A stretch of DNA of 64,000 bases, taken from positions 248,001 through 312,000 of the forward strand of contig NZ_JABUXV010000001.1 of NCBI RefSeq assembly GCF_014897705.1, read 5' to 3'. Under the pieces are notes generated by a model. That model was not told where the DNA came from, searched no databases, and was given only the letters and a program-made list of their open reading frames with translations. Each line of letters opens with the position of its first letter. Position 1 is the first letter of the stretch. Both the position numbers and the translations under genes were made by a program. Source of the stretch: Brachybacterium sp. FME24 (GTDB lineage Bacteria > Actinomycetota > Actinomycetes > Actinomycetales > Dermabacteraceae). Below are positions 8,561 to 16,927 of the stretch, in pieces.

Positions 8561-8597
8561 TACGATGTGCGGGTCGCCGCCGATCCGTCGGTGACCC
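8561..8597 (+). promoter_or_regulatory. purS -10 hexamer and leader hairpin
   Basis: TACGAT (8561-8566) is a plausible -10. The RNA starting near 8573 would immediately form a hairpin (8571-8597): GGGTC and CCG pair with CGG and GACCC around a 9-nt loop. About 85 nt then precede the purS ATG. This is suggestive of leader control, but no known riboswitch was recognised. Confidence 0.35.
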
Positions 8598-8680
8598 CGG
8601 GCGCTGCACCCGTTCCGCCCTGCAGCACCCACCCGTCCGGCCCGCATGCAGTGCGGCCGTCGTCCTCCAGGAGAGCGCCC

Positions 8681-8956
8681 ATGCCCCGCGTCGTGGTCCA
8701 TGTCATGCCCAAGCCGGAGATCCTCGACCCCCAGGGCAAGGCGGTCGCTGCGGCGCTGCCACGCCTGGGCTTCGAAGGCATCAGCTCCGTGCGCCAGGGC
8801 AAGCGGTTCGAGCTCGAGGTTGACGGCGAGGTCACCGACGAGGTGCTCGCCTCCCTCCGCGAAGCCGCCACCACCCTGCTGTCCAACCCGGTGATCGAGG
8901 ACGTCGTCGCCCTCGAGGTCGAGGATCTCCAGGCCGCACCGGAGGCGCAGGCCTGA
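8681..8956 (+). CDS. purS: Phosphoribosylformylglycinamidine synthase subunit PurS
   Basis: The 91-aa PurS bridges PurL and PurQ in the three-subunit FGAM synthase of Gram-positive bacteria. It shows [19 protein letters not shown] and the [12 protein letters not shown] strand typical of the family. ATG 8681 follows AGGAGA with suitable spacing; a longer in-frame start at 8567 would add an unrelated Pro-rich leader. Its stop overlaps purQ (TGATG). Confidence 0.93.
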   Translation: MPRVVVHVMPKPEILDPQGKAVAAALPRLGFEGISSVRQGKRFELEVDGEVTDEVLASLREAATTLLSNPVIEDVVALEVEDLQAAPEAQA

Positions 8957-9681
8957 TGCGCATCGGTGTGGTGACCTTCCCGGGCACGCTGGATGACCGC
9001 GACGCCCTGCGGGCCGTGCGAATCGCCGGAGCCGAACCGGTCGCGCTGTGGCACGGCGAGGACGATCTGCTGGACGTCGAGGCGATCGTGCTGCCCGGCG
9101 GCTTCTCCTACGGCGACTATCTGCGGGCGGGAGCGATCAGCCGCTTCGCACCGGTGATGGGCAAGGTCGTGGACGCTGCGAAGGGCGGCATGCCCGTCCT
9201 CGGCATCTGCAACGGCTTCCAGGTCCTGTGCGAGACCCATCTGCTGCCCGGCGCGATGATCAAGAACGCGCATCGTTCGTTCCTCTGCCGCGACCAGCCG
9301 CTGACGGTCGAGAACACCCGCACGGCATGGACCACCGACTACGAGCAGGGCCAGGTCATCCGGGTCCCGCTGAAGAATCAGGACGGCCAGTACGTGGCCG
9401 ACGAGCGCACGCTTGCTGAGCTCGAGGCCGAGGGTCGCGTGGTGTTCCGCTACGCCGCCGGCGCCACCCATGGCCCGGCCGGCTTCGAGGCCAATCCCAA
9501 CGGGTCGCGCCACGACATCGCCGGCATCACCAACGCCGAGGGCAACGTCGTGGGCCTCATGCCGCACCCCGAGCACGCGGTCGAGGCCGGCTTCGGCCCC
9601 GACGAGCCCGGCGCGGGCACCCGCACCGGCACCGACGGCCTGGGCCTCTTCAGCTCGGTGCTGCGCAGCCTGGTGGCCTGA
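8956..9681 (+). CDS. purQ: Phosphoribosylformylglycinamidine synthase subunit PurQ (glutaminase)
   Basis: PurQ releases ammonia from glutamine for PurL. The 241-aa class I amidotransferase has its nucleophile at Cys85 in [12 protein letters not shown], and the His204/Glu206 pair in MPHPEHAVE. The flavodoxin-like start [17 protein letters not shown] is typical. It is coupled to purS by a 1-nt stop/start overlap. Its partner purL lies about 16 kb away on the same strand, an uncommon separation for this operon. Confidence 0.96.
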   Translation: MRIGVVTFPGTLDDRDALRAVRIAGAEPVALWHGEDDLLDVEAIVLPGGFSYGDYLRAGAISRFAPVMGKVVDAAKGGMPVLGICNGFQVLCETHLLPGAMIKNAHRSFLCRDQPLTVENTRTAWTTDYEQGQVIRVPLKNQDGQYVADERTLAELEAEGRVVFRYAAGATHGPAGFEANPNGSRHDIAGITNAEGNVVGLMPHPEHAVEAGFGPDEPGAGTRTGTDGLGLFSSVLRSLVA

Positions 9682-9712
9682 CCCCGCCCAGCTCCGAGAA
9701 ATGTCCGCCAGG

Positions 9713-9738
9713 GACCGATGCGGACGCTCGCATCGGTC
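9713..9738. terminator. Bidirectional terminator between purQ and the rRNA methyltransferase gene
   Basis: GACCGATGCG pairs perfectly with CGCATCGGTC across a 6-nt loop between two convergent genes. Confidence 0.75.
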
Positions 9739-9804
9739 GCCCGGCCGCAGAACTGCGGCAGGTGGGGTGGAAGGCGGGGTGGAGAGGGCCGCGAAGCGCC
9801 GAGC

Positions 9805-11049
9805 TCAGACCCGCTGCGCGGACAGCACGGTGAAGCGGCGGTCACGGGAGCGCTGACGTACGGGGCCGACGCGGTGCTCGACCTCGGTGCGGTAGCGCAG
9901 GTACGAGTTGTGCACGAACCACAGCTGTCCGCCGGGACGCAGCACGCGCACCGCGGCATCGAGCAGCCCGTGCACGAGGGTCGCGTCGATGCCGGTGCCA
10001 TCGTGGAAGGGCGGGTTCAGCAGCACCAGATCGACGCTGCGATCGGCCACCCGGGACAGAGAGTCGTCCCACGCGACCTCCACGCCCTCCTTCTGCAAGG
10101 CGTTGGCGTCCAGGGTGGCGCGAGTGGACACGACGGCGTCGGCGTCGTCATCGCTGCCCAGCACGTGCGCATCGGACAGCGCGGCGGCGAGGTACGCGGT
10201 CAGCAGCCCGTTGCCGCTGCCCAGGTCGATGGCTCGCGCGATCGGCGTCTCGGCATCAGCTGCGCTGGTGCCTCCTGCGTCGTCTGCACGATTCCGGGAG
10301 CCATCGCCGCGGGGCGCCTGCTCCCCGAACGTGCCGGCGACCAGGGCGCGATCGAGCGCCCCCAGCAGAAGGAGGCTTCCGGCATCGGCCGAGGCTCCGC
10401 CGAACACGCCGCCGAGGCCGCGCAGCTGAAGGGTCCTCTCGTGGCCACGCACCTGGATCCGGGTGCTGCTCGCGGCAGCGGTGGCGGGCTCGAGATCGGG
10501 ATGCGGGGTCGTGGCGACCAGCGCGCGGGACTTCCCGAGCCCCTTGGAGGCATGGACCTCGGCGAACACGCGCGAAAGCACCTCGTTCTGGGTCCGTGTC
10601 ATGTGCTTGACCCGGCCTCCGGCGACCAGCATCTGCACTCCGCCGGCCGCCAGGCTCCGGGCCCGCAGTTCGAGGTCTGCCAGCGATTTCGACAATCGCA
10701 GGAGCGCGAGACGGGGACGGATCCCGGCGGCGACGTCGACGAGCGGAACCGGTTGCTCACCGCTGAGGATCTCCAGACGGCCCGCGGTGATCTCCTCGGA
10801 GAAGCGGGCCTGCAGCGCCAGCGTGGTGGCGTGGGAGGGCGACCAGGACACCACCGGGGTGTCGCCGGCCGCGGCGATCTCGCGGAGCGCCGCGGCGGTC
10901 AGTTCACCGGTCATGTCGTCGACGACGAGCACGGGCCCGGATCCGTCGAAGCCGCCCTCCTCGACGGCGGTGCGCAGGATCACGCGGTCGCTCTGGTCCG
11001 GGCCGTGCGGGGAGACGTCGCTGGGGGTGGTGAAGGACTGGTCGGTCAT
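9805..11049 (-). CDS. RsmC/RlmG-type two-domain methyltransferase (rRNA guanine-N2)
   Basis: The 414-aa protein has the RsmC/RlmG layout: an N-terminal degenerate Rossmann domain (residues about 1-190, including LRLSKSLADLELRARSLA) and a catalytic C-terminal domain with motif I AIDLGSGNGLLTAYLA and NPPFH near residue 342. NPPFH is the signature of enzymes that methylate the exocyclic N2 of guanine in 16S G1207 or 23S G1835. Between the domains is an Ala/Gly/Ser-rich stretch of about 60 residues. AGAGGA lies 4 nt before the ATG at 11049. Target assignment is open. Confidence 0.82.
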   Translation of the reverse strand: MTDQSFTTPSDVSPHGPDQSDRVILRTAVEEGGFDGSGPVLVVDDMTGELTAAALREIAAAGDTPVVSWSPSHATTLALQARFSEEITAGRLEILSGEQPVPLVDVAAGIRPRLALLRLSKSLADLELRARSLAAGGVQMLVAGGRVKHMTRTQNEVLSRVFAEVHASKGLGKSRALVATTPHPDLEPATAAASSTRIQVRGHERTLQLRGLGGVFGGASADAGSLLLLGALDRALVAGTFGEQAPRGDGSRNRADDAGGTSAADAETPIARAIDLGSGNGLLTAYLAAALSDAHVLGSDDDADAVVSTRATLDANALQKEGVEVAWDDSLSRVADRSVDLVLLNPPFHDGTGIDATLVHGLLDAAVRVLRPGGQLWFVHNSYLRYRTEVEHRVGPVRQRSRDRRFTVLSAQRV

Positions 11050-11060
11050 CGATTCCTCTG

Positions 11061-12152
11061 TCAGGCGGTGGGGTGGCCGACGCGACCGCGCGAGCGCAGT
11101 CGACCGTTCGGCAGCATGGGGGCCGGGATGGCCTCCGGGGTATGGGGGGCGAACGGGCCGAACTGCTCGTCGTGCGGGCCCAGGCCGCCGCGCTCGCGGG
11201 CGATCTCCGCGATCGGGGTGTCCTCGAGCTGGTGCTCGACCCCGATCTCGGCCTGGTACCGGGCACGGAACTGCTCGATCTCCTCATGGGTGCGACCCAC
11301 GAAGTTCCACCACATGATGATGTCCTCCTCGAGGGGCTCCCCACCCAGCAGCATCACCCGCAGGTCCTCGCCGTCGGCGGCGCGCAGCACGAGGTGGTCC
11401 GACCCGTCGGGCAGCACGGCGAGCTCCTTGCGCTGCACCTCGGCCTCGCCCGGCTCGGCGCTCAGCGGCGCTGCGCCGCCCCGGCCGGGGCTCGCGTTCC
11501 GGGTGCTCACGTGCGCCGCGCCGCGGTCCACGAGCACGCCGTGCTCGTGCGCTGGGTCCAGCTCGATGCGCATCGCGTGCCCGGCCTCCAGTTCGATCTG
11601 GGCCATGGACAGCTCGGTGTCGCTCACCACCGGGCTGCGGCCCTCCAGCACGGCTCCCGCGTCATCGGTCGCTCGGAAGCGTCCCAGGCCCACCCGTACT
11701 CGAACAGTGCCGGAGGTCTGTTCCTCGGGAGTGTGGACCACGAATGCCTGCTCGCGGAAGCGCGCCCGGTCCGGCAGGGCGTACCAGAGCTGGACCCCGT
11801 GCAGGACGGTGGTGTCGTTCGTGGAGAACTCCGAGTGGGTGATGCCGGATCCGGCGACCATGAGGTCGACGTCGCCGGGGCGCACCAGGGCGTGGCTGCC
11901 GATCGAGTCACGGTGCGTGATCGCTCCTTCGAACAGCCAGGACACGGTCGCAAGGCCGGTGTGGGGGTGGCGGGCGACACACATGCCGTCGCTGAGGGAG
12001 ACGTCGTCGGGGCCGAAGTGGTCGACGAAGCACCAGGCGCCGATCAGGGAGGTCTGACGGGCCGGGAGGGTGCGATGGACCGTCATCCCGCGCGGGCCGC
12101 CGAGCGGGACCTCCCGCGGGCTGAGCAGGACCACGTCCTCGAAAGAACTCAT
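11061..12152 (-). CDS. Pirin family protein (bicupin)
   Basis: The 363-aa bicupin shows the N-terminal pirin metal motif: HPHTGLATVSWLFEG with SGITHSEFS and HGVQLWYALP downstream, where the His residues bind Fe. The C-terminal cupin includes VLLGGEPLEEDIIMWWNFVG and GRTHEEIEQFR, hallmarks of pirin. Members include quercetinase-like dioxygenases and redox sensors, so the role is open. The start at 12152 is supported by a leaderless -10. It is divergent from the serine hydrolase gene, with 70 nt between starts. Confidence 0.88.
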   Translation of the reverse strand: MSSFEDVVLLSPREVPLGGPRGMTVHRTLPARQTSLIGAWCFVDHFGPDDVSLSDGMCVARHPHTGLATVSWLFEGAITHRDSIGSHALVRPGDVDLMVAGSGITHSEFSTNDTTVLHGVQLWYALPDRARFREQAFVVHTPEEQTSGTVRVRVGLGRFRATDDAGAVLEGRSPVVSDTELSMAQIELEAGHAMRIELDPAHEHGVLVDRGAAHVSTRNASPGRGGAAPLSAEPGEAEVQRKELAVLPDGSDHLVLRAADGEDLRVMLLGGEPLEEDIIMWWNFVGRTHEEIEQFRARYQAEIGVEHQLEDTPIAEIARERGGLGPHDEQFGPFAPHTPEAIPAPMLPNGRLRSRGRVGHPTA

Positions 12153-12158
12153 GAACCG

Positions 12159-12164
12159 AGTGTA
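12159..12164 (-). promoter_or_regulatory. -10 hexamer of a leaderless promoter for pirin
   Basis: TACACT on the minus strand is followed by 6 nt and the ATG at 12152. No -35 is evident and no Shine-Dalgarno is present. Confidence 0.5.
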
Positions 12165-12187
12165 GGTCCGCAGCAGGACCGGCACCC

Positions 12188-12216
12188 TCGACCCCACGGC
12201 TGCGCGTGCGTACTGT
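12188..12216 (+). promoter_or_regulatory. Promoter TCGACC-17-TACTGT, leaderless start at 12223
   Basis: TCGACC (12188-12193) and TACTGT (12211-12216) are 17 nt apart, and the ATG follows 6 nt later. It is divergent from the pirin promoter, so the two form a compact back-to-back promoter pair. Confidence 0.55.
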
Positions 12217-12222
12217 GATGGC

Positions 12223-13344
12223 ATGTCGACGCCGAGAACGGACCCTGCCGAGCTGCTCGACCGCTTCGTCGCGGACGGCACCGTCCCGGGCGGGGTGATC
12301 GCGCTCGGGCACGATCCCCAGCCGGTCGCCGTCGGCGCGGCATCCCTCGGAGGGTCACCGCTGCGTCCGGACGCGATCGTCCGGATCAAGTCGATGACCA
12401 AGCTCATCACCGCAGTCGCCGCGCTGCGACTCGTGGAGCACGAGATCCTCACTCTCGACTCCCCGGTGACGACCTGGCTGCCCGAGCTCGCCGAGCCGCG
12501 GGTGCTCCTGCGGCCCGACGCCGAGCTCGGGGACACCATGCCCGCCCGCGGCCCCCTCACCCTGCGCCACCTGCTGACCTGCACCTCCGGGTACGGGATG
12601 ATCCTCGCCGACACCCCGCTGCAGCGCGCCATGGCCGACAACGGCACGGAGGCGGGTCCCCTGCCTCCGTCGCTCGGGGCCGACGGCTGGCTGGCGGCGC
12701 TGTCCGCCCTGCCGCTGGTCGGGCACCCCGGCGAGCAGTGGCGCTATCACCATTCCTTCGGCCTGCTCGGGATCCTGCTGTCCCGGATCAGCGGGGTCAG
12801 CACCGGGGAGCACCTCGAGCAGACGCTGTTCACGCCGCTCGGGATGCCCGACACCGGGTACTTCGTGCCCCGGGAGAAACTCGACCGGCTGCCGGCTGCG
12901 TACGCGGAGCGGGACGGCGAACTGGTCGAGGTCGAACCCGCCGGGGGCGGCTTCCACGCCGGGCCTCCGCCGTACGACATGAGTCACAGCGAGCTGCTCT
13001 CGACCGCGCAGGACTATCTGAGGTTTCTGGGTGCGCTCCGAGACGGGCAGCTGATCTCGCCCGACCACCTGCGGTTGCTCAGCAGCGATCAGGTCCACCG
13101 CAGCGCGAAGACCCCGGAGTCCTTCTTCCCCGGATTTTGGGACCGCACCGGCTGGGGCTTCGGGGTCGGAGTCGACTCCACCGGCCCGCATCGGGGCCGC
13201 TTCGGCTGGTCCGGAGGGGCGGGCACCAACTTCTTCGTCGATCCGGACGGCACCCTCGGCCTCCTCCTCACGCAGGTGGAGATGGGTGAGCGGATCACTC
13301 CCCTGCTCAGGGCCTACAGCGAGCTCACCGGGACGGACCGCTGA
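12223..13344 (+). CDS. Serine hydrolase of the class C beta-lactamase/esterase family
   Basis: The 373-aa protein carries the SxxK nucleophile as S57MTK60 (RIKSMTK) and the third motif as FGWSGGAGTNFFVD. The usual Tyr-x-Asn element reads WRYHHSFGLLG, so Tyr is kept but Asn is His. No signal peptide is seen, suggesting a cytoplasmic esterase or peptidase rather than a secreted beta-lactamase. The leaderless promoter fixes the ATG. The gene converges on the MerR regulator. Confidence 0.85.
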   Translation: MSTPRTDPAELLDRFVADGTVPGGVIALGHDPQPVAVGAASLGGSPLRPDAIVRIKSMTKLITAVAALRLVEHEILTLDSPVTTWLPELAEPRVLLRPDAELGDTMPARGPLTLRHLLTCTSGYGMILADTPLQRAMADNGTEAGPLPPSLGADGWLAALSALPLVGHPGEQWRYHHSFGLLGILLSRISGVSTGEHLEQTLFTPLGMPDTGYFVPREKLDRLPAAYAERDGELVEVEPAGGGFHAGPPPYDMSHSELLSTAQDYLRFLGALRDGQLISPDHLRLLSSDQVHRSAKTPESFFPGFWDRTGWGFGVGVDSTGPHRGRFGWSGGAGTNFFVDPDGTLGLLLTQVEMGERITPLLRAYSELTGTDR

Positions 13345-13347
13345 CGC

Positions 13348-13365
13348 CCGGCACCAGGATGCCGG
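13348..13365. terminator. Short hairpin between the serine hydrolase and MerR genes
   Basis: CCGGCA pairs with TGCCGG around a 6-nt loop just after the serine hydrolase stop. It is small and there is no T-run. Confidence 0.4.
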
Positions 13366-13443
13366 ACGCCAGCGGGCAGGCTGCGCGACCGCGGAGATCA
13401 TCGCCCCGACTGTTGCGCTGAGAAACACTGCTGCCAGGTGGTA

Positions 13444-14259
13444 CTACTGCCAGCTCGCGGTCTCGGGATCCACGCCGTGAGCCCGGGCGTTCTCCTCGAT
13501 CGCCCGACGCAGCCACCCGGCGAGCCCCTCGGCTCGCTGGTCGTAGTGCGCGGCGAACCGCGGATCCTCCGTGTACATCCGCGCGAGCACCACCTGCATC
13601 GAATGCGTGCAGTCGTAGTGCCGATCGATCGAGTCCCGATGTCGTTCGGCGAGGAGGTTCGCCTCCTCGCTGCCGGGCGCGACGCCGCGGCCGAGGGCCT
13701 CGGCGAGCGCCATCTCGACCGCATCGACCTCGTCCTTCACCTCCTGCCACTGAGCGGGGCTCCAGTCGCGGTTGCGAGCCGCGGACTGCTTCCACGCGTC
13801 GGTGTCTCCCCACCGTTCGCGGGCTTCGTCCTGATAGGCCGGGTCCCAGTCGGTCCCGAAGATGCGGGCCTGTTCCTCGGGGCTCAGGTTGATGGATGTC
13901 TCGTTCGTCATGTGGGTCCTCTCGATCATCTCGTCGACGGCGCGTGCCGTCTTCTCGAGCCGGTGGATCCGCTCGTGGAGCTGGGTCCGCTGGCGCAGGA
14001 GGTGCTCGCGCGGATCGACCGCTGGATCATCGAGGATCCGGCCGATCTGTGCGAGCGCCAGACCGAGCTCCCGATAGACGAGCACCCGGTGGATCCGAGC
14101 GACGTCGTTCGCGTCGTACAGCCGATACCCCGACCAGGTACGCCCGTTGGGCCGCACCAGGCCGATCCCGTCCCAGTGGTGCAGGGTGCGGACGCTGACG
14201 CCGACCAGGTCGGCGACGCGCCCCACGGTGAGGTCCTCGTGCTGTCTCATCTCGGTCAT
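13444..14259 (-). CDS. MerR-family regulator with TipAS drug-binding domain (TipA-like)
   Basis: The 271-aa protein joins a MerR winged helix (residues about 10-80: LTVGRVADLVGVSVRTLHHW, GYRLYDANDVARI), a dimerising coiled coil (about 85-125) and a C-terminal TipAS domain (about 130-260, with the DWSPAQWQEVKDEVDAV-like core). TipA proteins bind thiopeptide-like compounds and activate their own promoter by untwisting a 19-bp spacer. Exactly such a promoter, with a near-identical operator, precedes this gene. ATG 14259 is chosen because the predicted transcript starts there. It is likely self-activating; the ligand is unknown. Confidence 0.9.
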   Translation of the reverse strand: MTEMRQHEDLTVGRVADLVGVSVRTLHHWDGIGLVRPNGRTWSGYRLYDANDVARIHRVLVYRELGLALAQIGRILDDPAVDPREHLLRQRTQLHERIHRLEKTARAVDEMIERTHMTNETSINLSPEEQARIFGTDWDPAYQDEARERWGDTDAWKQSAARNRDWSPAQWQEVKDEVDAVEMALAEALGRGVAPGSEEANLLAERHRDSIDRHYDCTHSMQVVLARMYTEDPRFAAHYDQRAEGLAGWLRRAIEENARAHGVDPETASWQ

Positions 14260-14266
14260 GGGGACC

Positions 14267-14297
14267 ACCTTCCTGCCTCACGTCGCGTGAGGGTCAA
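14267..14297 (-). promoter_or_regulatory. TipA-type promoter: TTGACC, 19-bp spacer with operator palindrome, GAAGGT
   Basis: On the minus strand a -35 TTGACC (14297-14292) and a weak -10 GAAGGT (14272-14267) are separated by 19 bp. The palindrome CCTCACG-N3-CGTGAGG (14276-14292) fills the spacer. The long spacer and central dyad are the defining geometry of MerR-activated promoters, and the half-sites closely resemble the TipA operator of Streptomyces as I remember it. The -10 ends 7 nt before the ATG. Confidence 0.8.
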
Positions 14298-14689
14298 GCG
14301 GGCTCATCCAGCTGCGCGACCAGGTGGCGCGGCGCGACGGTGCGATAGGACTCCTCGATCAGCTCGGCGAGCTCCGCAGGTTCGGTCTCGCTGCCGAGGT
14401 CCAGGCCGATCCACCCGGAGGCTCCGAGATAGGCCGGGACGAAGGCTCGTGGCTGCTCCCTCAGGGCCGCCGTCTCGGACGGCGGCAGGTGCAGCAGCAC
14501 GGCCTGCGGGTGCTGCTCCCACTGCCCGTCGACCTTGCGGGAACCTCCGTAGTAGCAGTGGATGCGACCGGTGAAGAAGGCGGGGCGCCCATGGCTGACC
14601 TTCTCCTGCGCGCCCGGCAGCGCGAGGGCGATCGACCGCACGCGCTCGAGCAGCGGGTCGTCGTCGTCGAACATCCGGGGATGCGCCAT
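14294..14689 (-). CDS. MmcQ/YjbR-family protein
   Basis: The 131-aa protein has the CyaY-like YjbR fold signature: ERVRSIALALPGAQEKVSHGRPAFF, then a beta-strand region and a WIGLDL...ELIEESYRTVAP end. Members are called MmcQ/YjbR DNA-binding proteins, but the function is poorly defined. GGAGG 8 nt upstream supports ATG 14689. Its stop lies inside the TipA-type promoter of the next gene on the same strand, so it could be read together with it. Confidence 0.75.
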   Translation of the reverse strand: MAHPRMFDDDDPLLERVRSIALALPGAQEKVSHGRPAFFTGRIHCYYGGSRKVDGQWEQHPQAVLLHLPPSETAALREQPRAFVPAYLGASGWIGLDLGSETEPAELAELIEESYRTVAPRHLVAQLDEPA

Positions 14690-14749
14690 ACCGAGATCCT
14701 CCCGCACCCCGAGGGGATGCGCCAGGCCGGTCGGTGGCGCCAGCGCCCG

Positions 14750-14755
14750 TACGCT
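14750..14755 (+). promoter_or_regulatory. -10 hexamer of a leaderless promoter for the nucleoside hydrolase
   Basis: TACGCT ends exactly 6 nt before the ATG at 14762. The hexamer is the same as at purD. Confidence 0.5.
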
Positions 14756-14761
14756 GGGCGC

Positions 14762-15739
14762 ATGAGCCTTCCCGTCCTGGTCGACTGCGACACCGGCATC
14801 GACGATGCGATCGCCCTGACCTACCTCGCCGTGCACCCCGGAGCCCGCCTCGCCGGCATCGTCTCCACCGGCGGCAACGTCGAGGTCGACGCCGTCCACC
14901 GCAACAACCTGGCCCTGGCCGAACTGCTGGGCATCGATGCCCCGATCTCGCGCGGAGCGCAGCGTCCGCTGGTGGCGGAGCCGATGACGGCCGACGACAC
15001 CCACGGCCCGCACGGGCTCGGACACGCGAGCGTCCCGGAGCCGACGCGCGCGACAGATCCGCGCGACGGGGCGAAGCTGTGGGTGGACGCGGCGCACGAG
15101 CACCCCGGCGAGCTCGTCGGCCTGGTGCTGGGCCCGCACACGAACCTCGCCCTGGCGCTCGAGCTCGAGCCGGAGCTGCCGCAGCTGCTCAAGCGCCTGC
15201 ATGTCATGGGCGGCGCGATCAACCATCGTGGGAACACGGGCCCCACCAGCGAGTGGAACATCGCCGTGGATCCCGAGGCCGCACAGCAGGTGATCCAGGC
15301 CTTCACCGCCGCCCCGTCCCGACCCGTGATGGGCTCGCTCGAGGCGACCGAGACCGTCCGCTTCACCCAGGACACCCTGGAGCGTTTCGGTGACCTCGCC
15401 CGGAGCACGGGCCATCCGATGGCCACCGTCCTGGTGGATGCCCTGCGCTGGTACTTCGAGTTCCATGAGGCCGATGGCCTGGGCTGGATGGCGCATGTGC
15501 ACGACCCGCTGGTCACCGCACACGCCGTCACCGGGGACTTCGCGCGCACCAGCCCGCTCGCCGTGGACGTGGAGCTCGTCGGCACCCTGACCCGCGGTCA
15601 GACCGTGGGCGACGTGCTCGGGCGCTGGGGCCGGGAGCCGAACGTCGACGTGCTCACCGACGTCCGGCCTGCGGAGTTCGTCGAGCATCTGCTGGCAGTG
15701 CTCGCCGATGGGCTAGCCCAGGTGGCTCGCCCCTGCTGA
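14762..15739 (+). CDS. Nucleoside hydrolase (IU-NH family)
   Basis: The 325-aa enzyme should split the N-glycosidic bond of nucleosides to base and ribose. The Ca-binding Asp cluster is VDCDTGIDDAIAL at the N-terminus, followed by VSTGGNVEVDAVHRNNLAL, LGPHTNLALAL, the VMGGAIN strand and EWNIAVDPEAA, and a late HVHDPLVTAHA that supplies the final Asp. All are family hallmarks. It fits purine salvage next to de novo purine genes, though it is separately transcribed. Its stop is 17 nt from the convergent hydrolase stop, with no room for a terminator. Confidence 0.92.
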   Translation: MSLPVLVDCDTGIDDAIALTYLAVHPGARLAGIVSTGGNVEVDAVHRNNLALAELLGIDAPISRGAQRPLVAEPMTADDTHGPHGLGHASVPEPTRATDPRDGAKLWVDAAHEHPGELVGLVLGPHTNLALALELEPELPQLLKRLHVMGGAINHRGNTGPTSEWNIAVDPEAAQQVIQAFTAAPSRPVMGSLEATETVRFTQDTLERFGDLARSTGHPMATVLVDALRWYFEFHEADGLGWMAHVHDPLVTAHAVTGDFARTSPLAVDVELVGTLTRGQTVGDVLGRWGREPNVDVLTDVRPAEFVEHLLAVLADGLAQVARPC

Positions 15740-15756
15740 CATCGCGGCGTCCCTTG

Positions 15757-16806
15757 TCAGTCGGCTCTGCATCGGTCGACCGTTTTGGTGAAGTCGATGA
15801 TCCTGCTGTCGATGTTCTCGGCGTCGTGCGCATGCATCGCGTGGGAGGCGTCGGGGTCGACGATCAGCGTCAGATCCTCGAGGGCCGCGGTGCCAGCGAC
15901 GGCGGTCTCGGTGTCGTGTGCGACGCTACGTCCGGCAAGCGCGATCAGGACCGGCACGTCGATATCTGCCAGATCCGCGGCCTCGAGCTGCCGGGGCACC
16001 GGCGTGACTGCAGCGAAGTGACGTCGACCGTGCTCGAGCAGGGCCGCAACGGGTGAGGCTGCGGACGCCTCCGAGCCCCCGGCGATCCATCGGGAGTAGA
16101 TGTCGCCGAAAGAGTTCGGGAGCAGGGGGAACGAGCTGAGTACTCCGCCGACGATGAATGCGGGCTTTACCGGCGCAACGACGTACACCGGCTCGACCAC
16201 GCTGATCGATGCGACCCGTGCAGGCTCATGACGGGCATAGTTCATCGCGAGGTATCCGCCGAAGGAGTTTCCCACGAGGTGGACGGCCTCGAGTCCGAGT
16301 CCGCTCAGCGTCTCCTCCAGCCACGCGGCCTGGTCAGCATCTGTGGAGACCTGCGAGCGCTGAACGGATCGCCCAGGTTGCCCGAGGGGGTCGACGATGA
16401 TGACCGGTCTGTCGCCCGAAAGCTGCTCGACGCTGTGGTACCAGGTCGGGGCAGACGCCATGATTCCCGGTACCAGCAGCGCCGGAGTCCTCGCGCGATA
16501 CTCCTCGTCCGCGTCCCTGTGCTCGAAGGTGTAAGCCCGCACGGTCCCGTACGACGTCGGAATGTCGTGGACGGATCCGGGGCGCGGCAGCAGTGTCATC
16601 GCCTGGTCATAAAGGCGATCGAACTCCTCCTGCGCCTGGGCGTTCCTCCAGTGGCTGACGGGGCTGTCGGTCCAGATCATCGCGATGTTGACGACGACGA
16701 AACCCATCGCTGCCAGTGACACCGCCCCGACCGACGCCACGAGGCGCCGCACGACTGTCCCGGCTTGCCGTCGGGCTCGTGACCCTCGATGCGGACTCCT
16801 GTTCAT
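15757..16806 (-). CDS. Membrane-anchored alpha/beta hydrolase
   Basis: The 349-aa protein has an N-terminal membrane segment (about residues 21-46, RRLVASVGAVSLAAMGFVVV) after a basic stretch, then an alpha/beta hydrolase fold: oxyanion strand ALLVPGIMASAPTWY, nucleophile Ser181 in GNSFGG, and DASHAMHAHD near the end for the His. The substrate is unknown. ATG 16806 has GGAGG at 4-nt spacing. The promoter overlaps a palindrome typical of TetR operators, and a tetR gene lies just upstream on the same strand. Confidence 0.85.
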   Translation of the reverse strand: MNRSPHRGSRARRQAGTVVRRLVASVGAVSLAAMGFVVVNIAMIWTDSPVSHWRNAQAQEEFDRLYDQAMTLLPRPGSVHDIPTSYGTVRAYTFEHRDADEEYRARTPALLVPGIMASAPTWYHSVEQLSGDRPVIIVDPLGQPGRSVQRSQVSTDADQAAWLEETLSGLGLEAVHLVGNSFGGYLAMNYARHEPARVASISVVEPVYVVAPVKPAFIVGGVLSSFPLLPNSFGDIYSRWIAGGSEASAASPVAALLEHGRRHFAAVTPVPRQLEAADLADIDVPVLIALAGRSVAHDTETAVAGTAALEDLTLIVDPDASHAMHAHDAENIDSRIIDFTKTVDRCRAD

Positions 16807-16823
16807 GTCGCCTCCAATCGCGT

Positions 16824-16845
16824 TTGCAATGCACTCGCATTGTAA
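16824..16845 (-). promoter_or_regulatory. TetR-type operator overlapping an extended -10 promoter
   Basis: The palindrome TT-n-CAATGC-N4-GCATTG-n-AA is centred on the transcription start of the hydrolase gene. Its left half (minus strand) includes TGTTACAAT, an extended -10 element, so a bound repressor would block polymerase. The adjacent TetR is the obvious candidate. The motif is not repeated upstream of tetR itself. Confidence 0.65.
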
Positions 16846-16927
16846 CACGATGCAGGCACCTGGGCCCGCCGCGCCGTCACCGAGACGCCGGCGCTCGATA
16901 GAGCATCCCCGGAGGGTCGAGCGCAGG

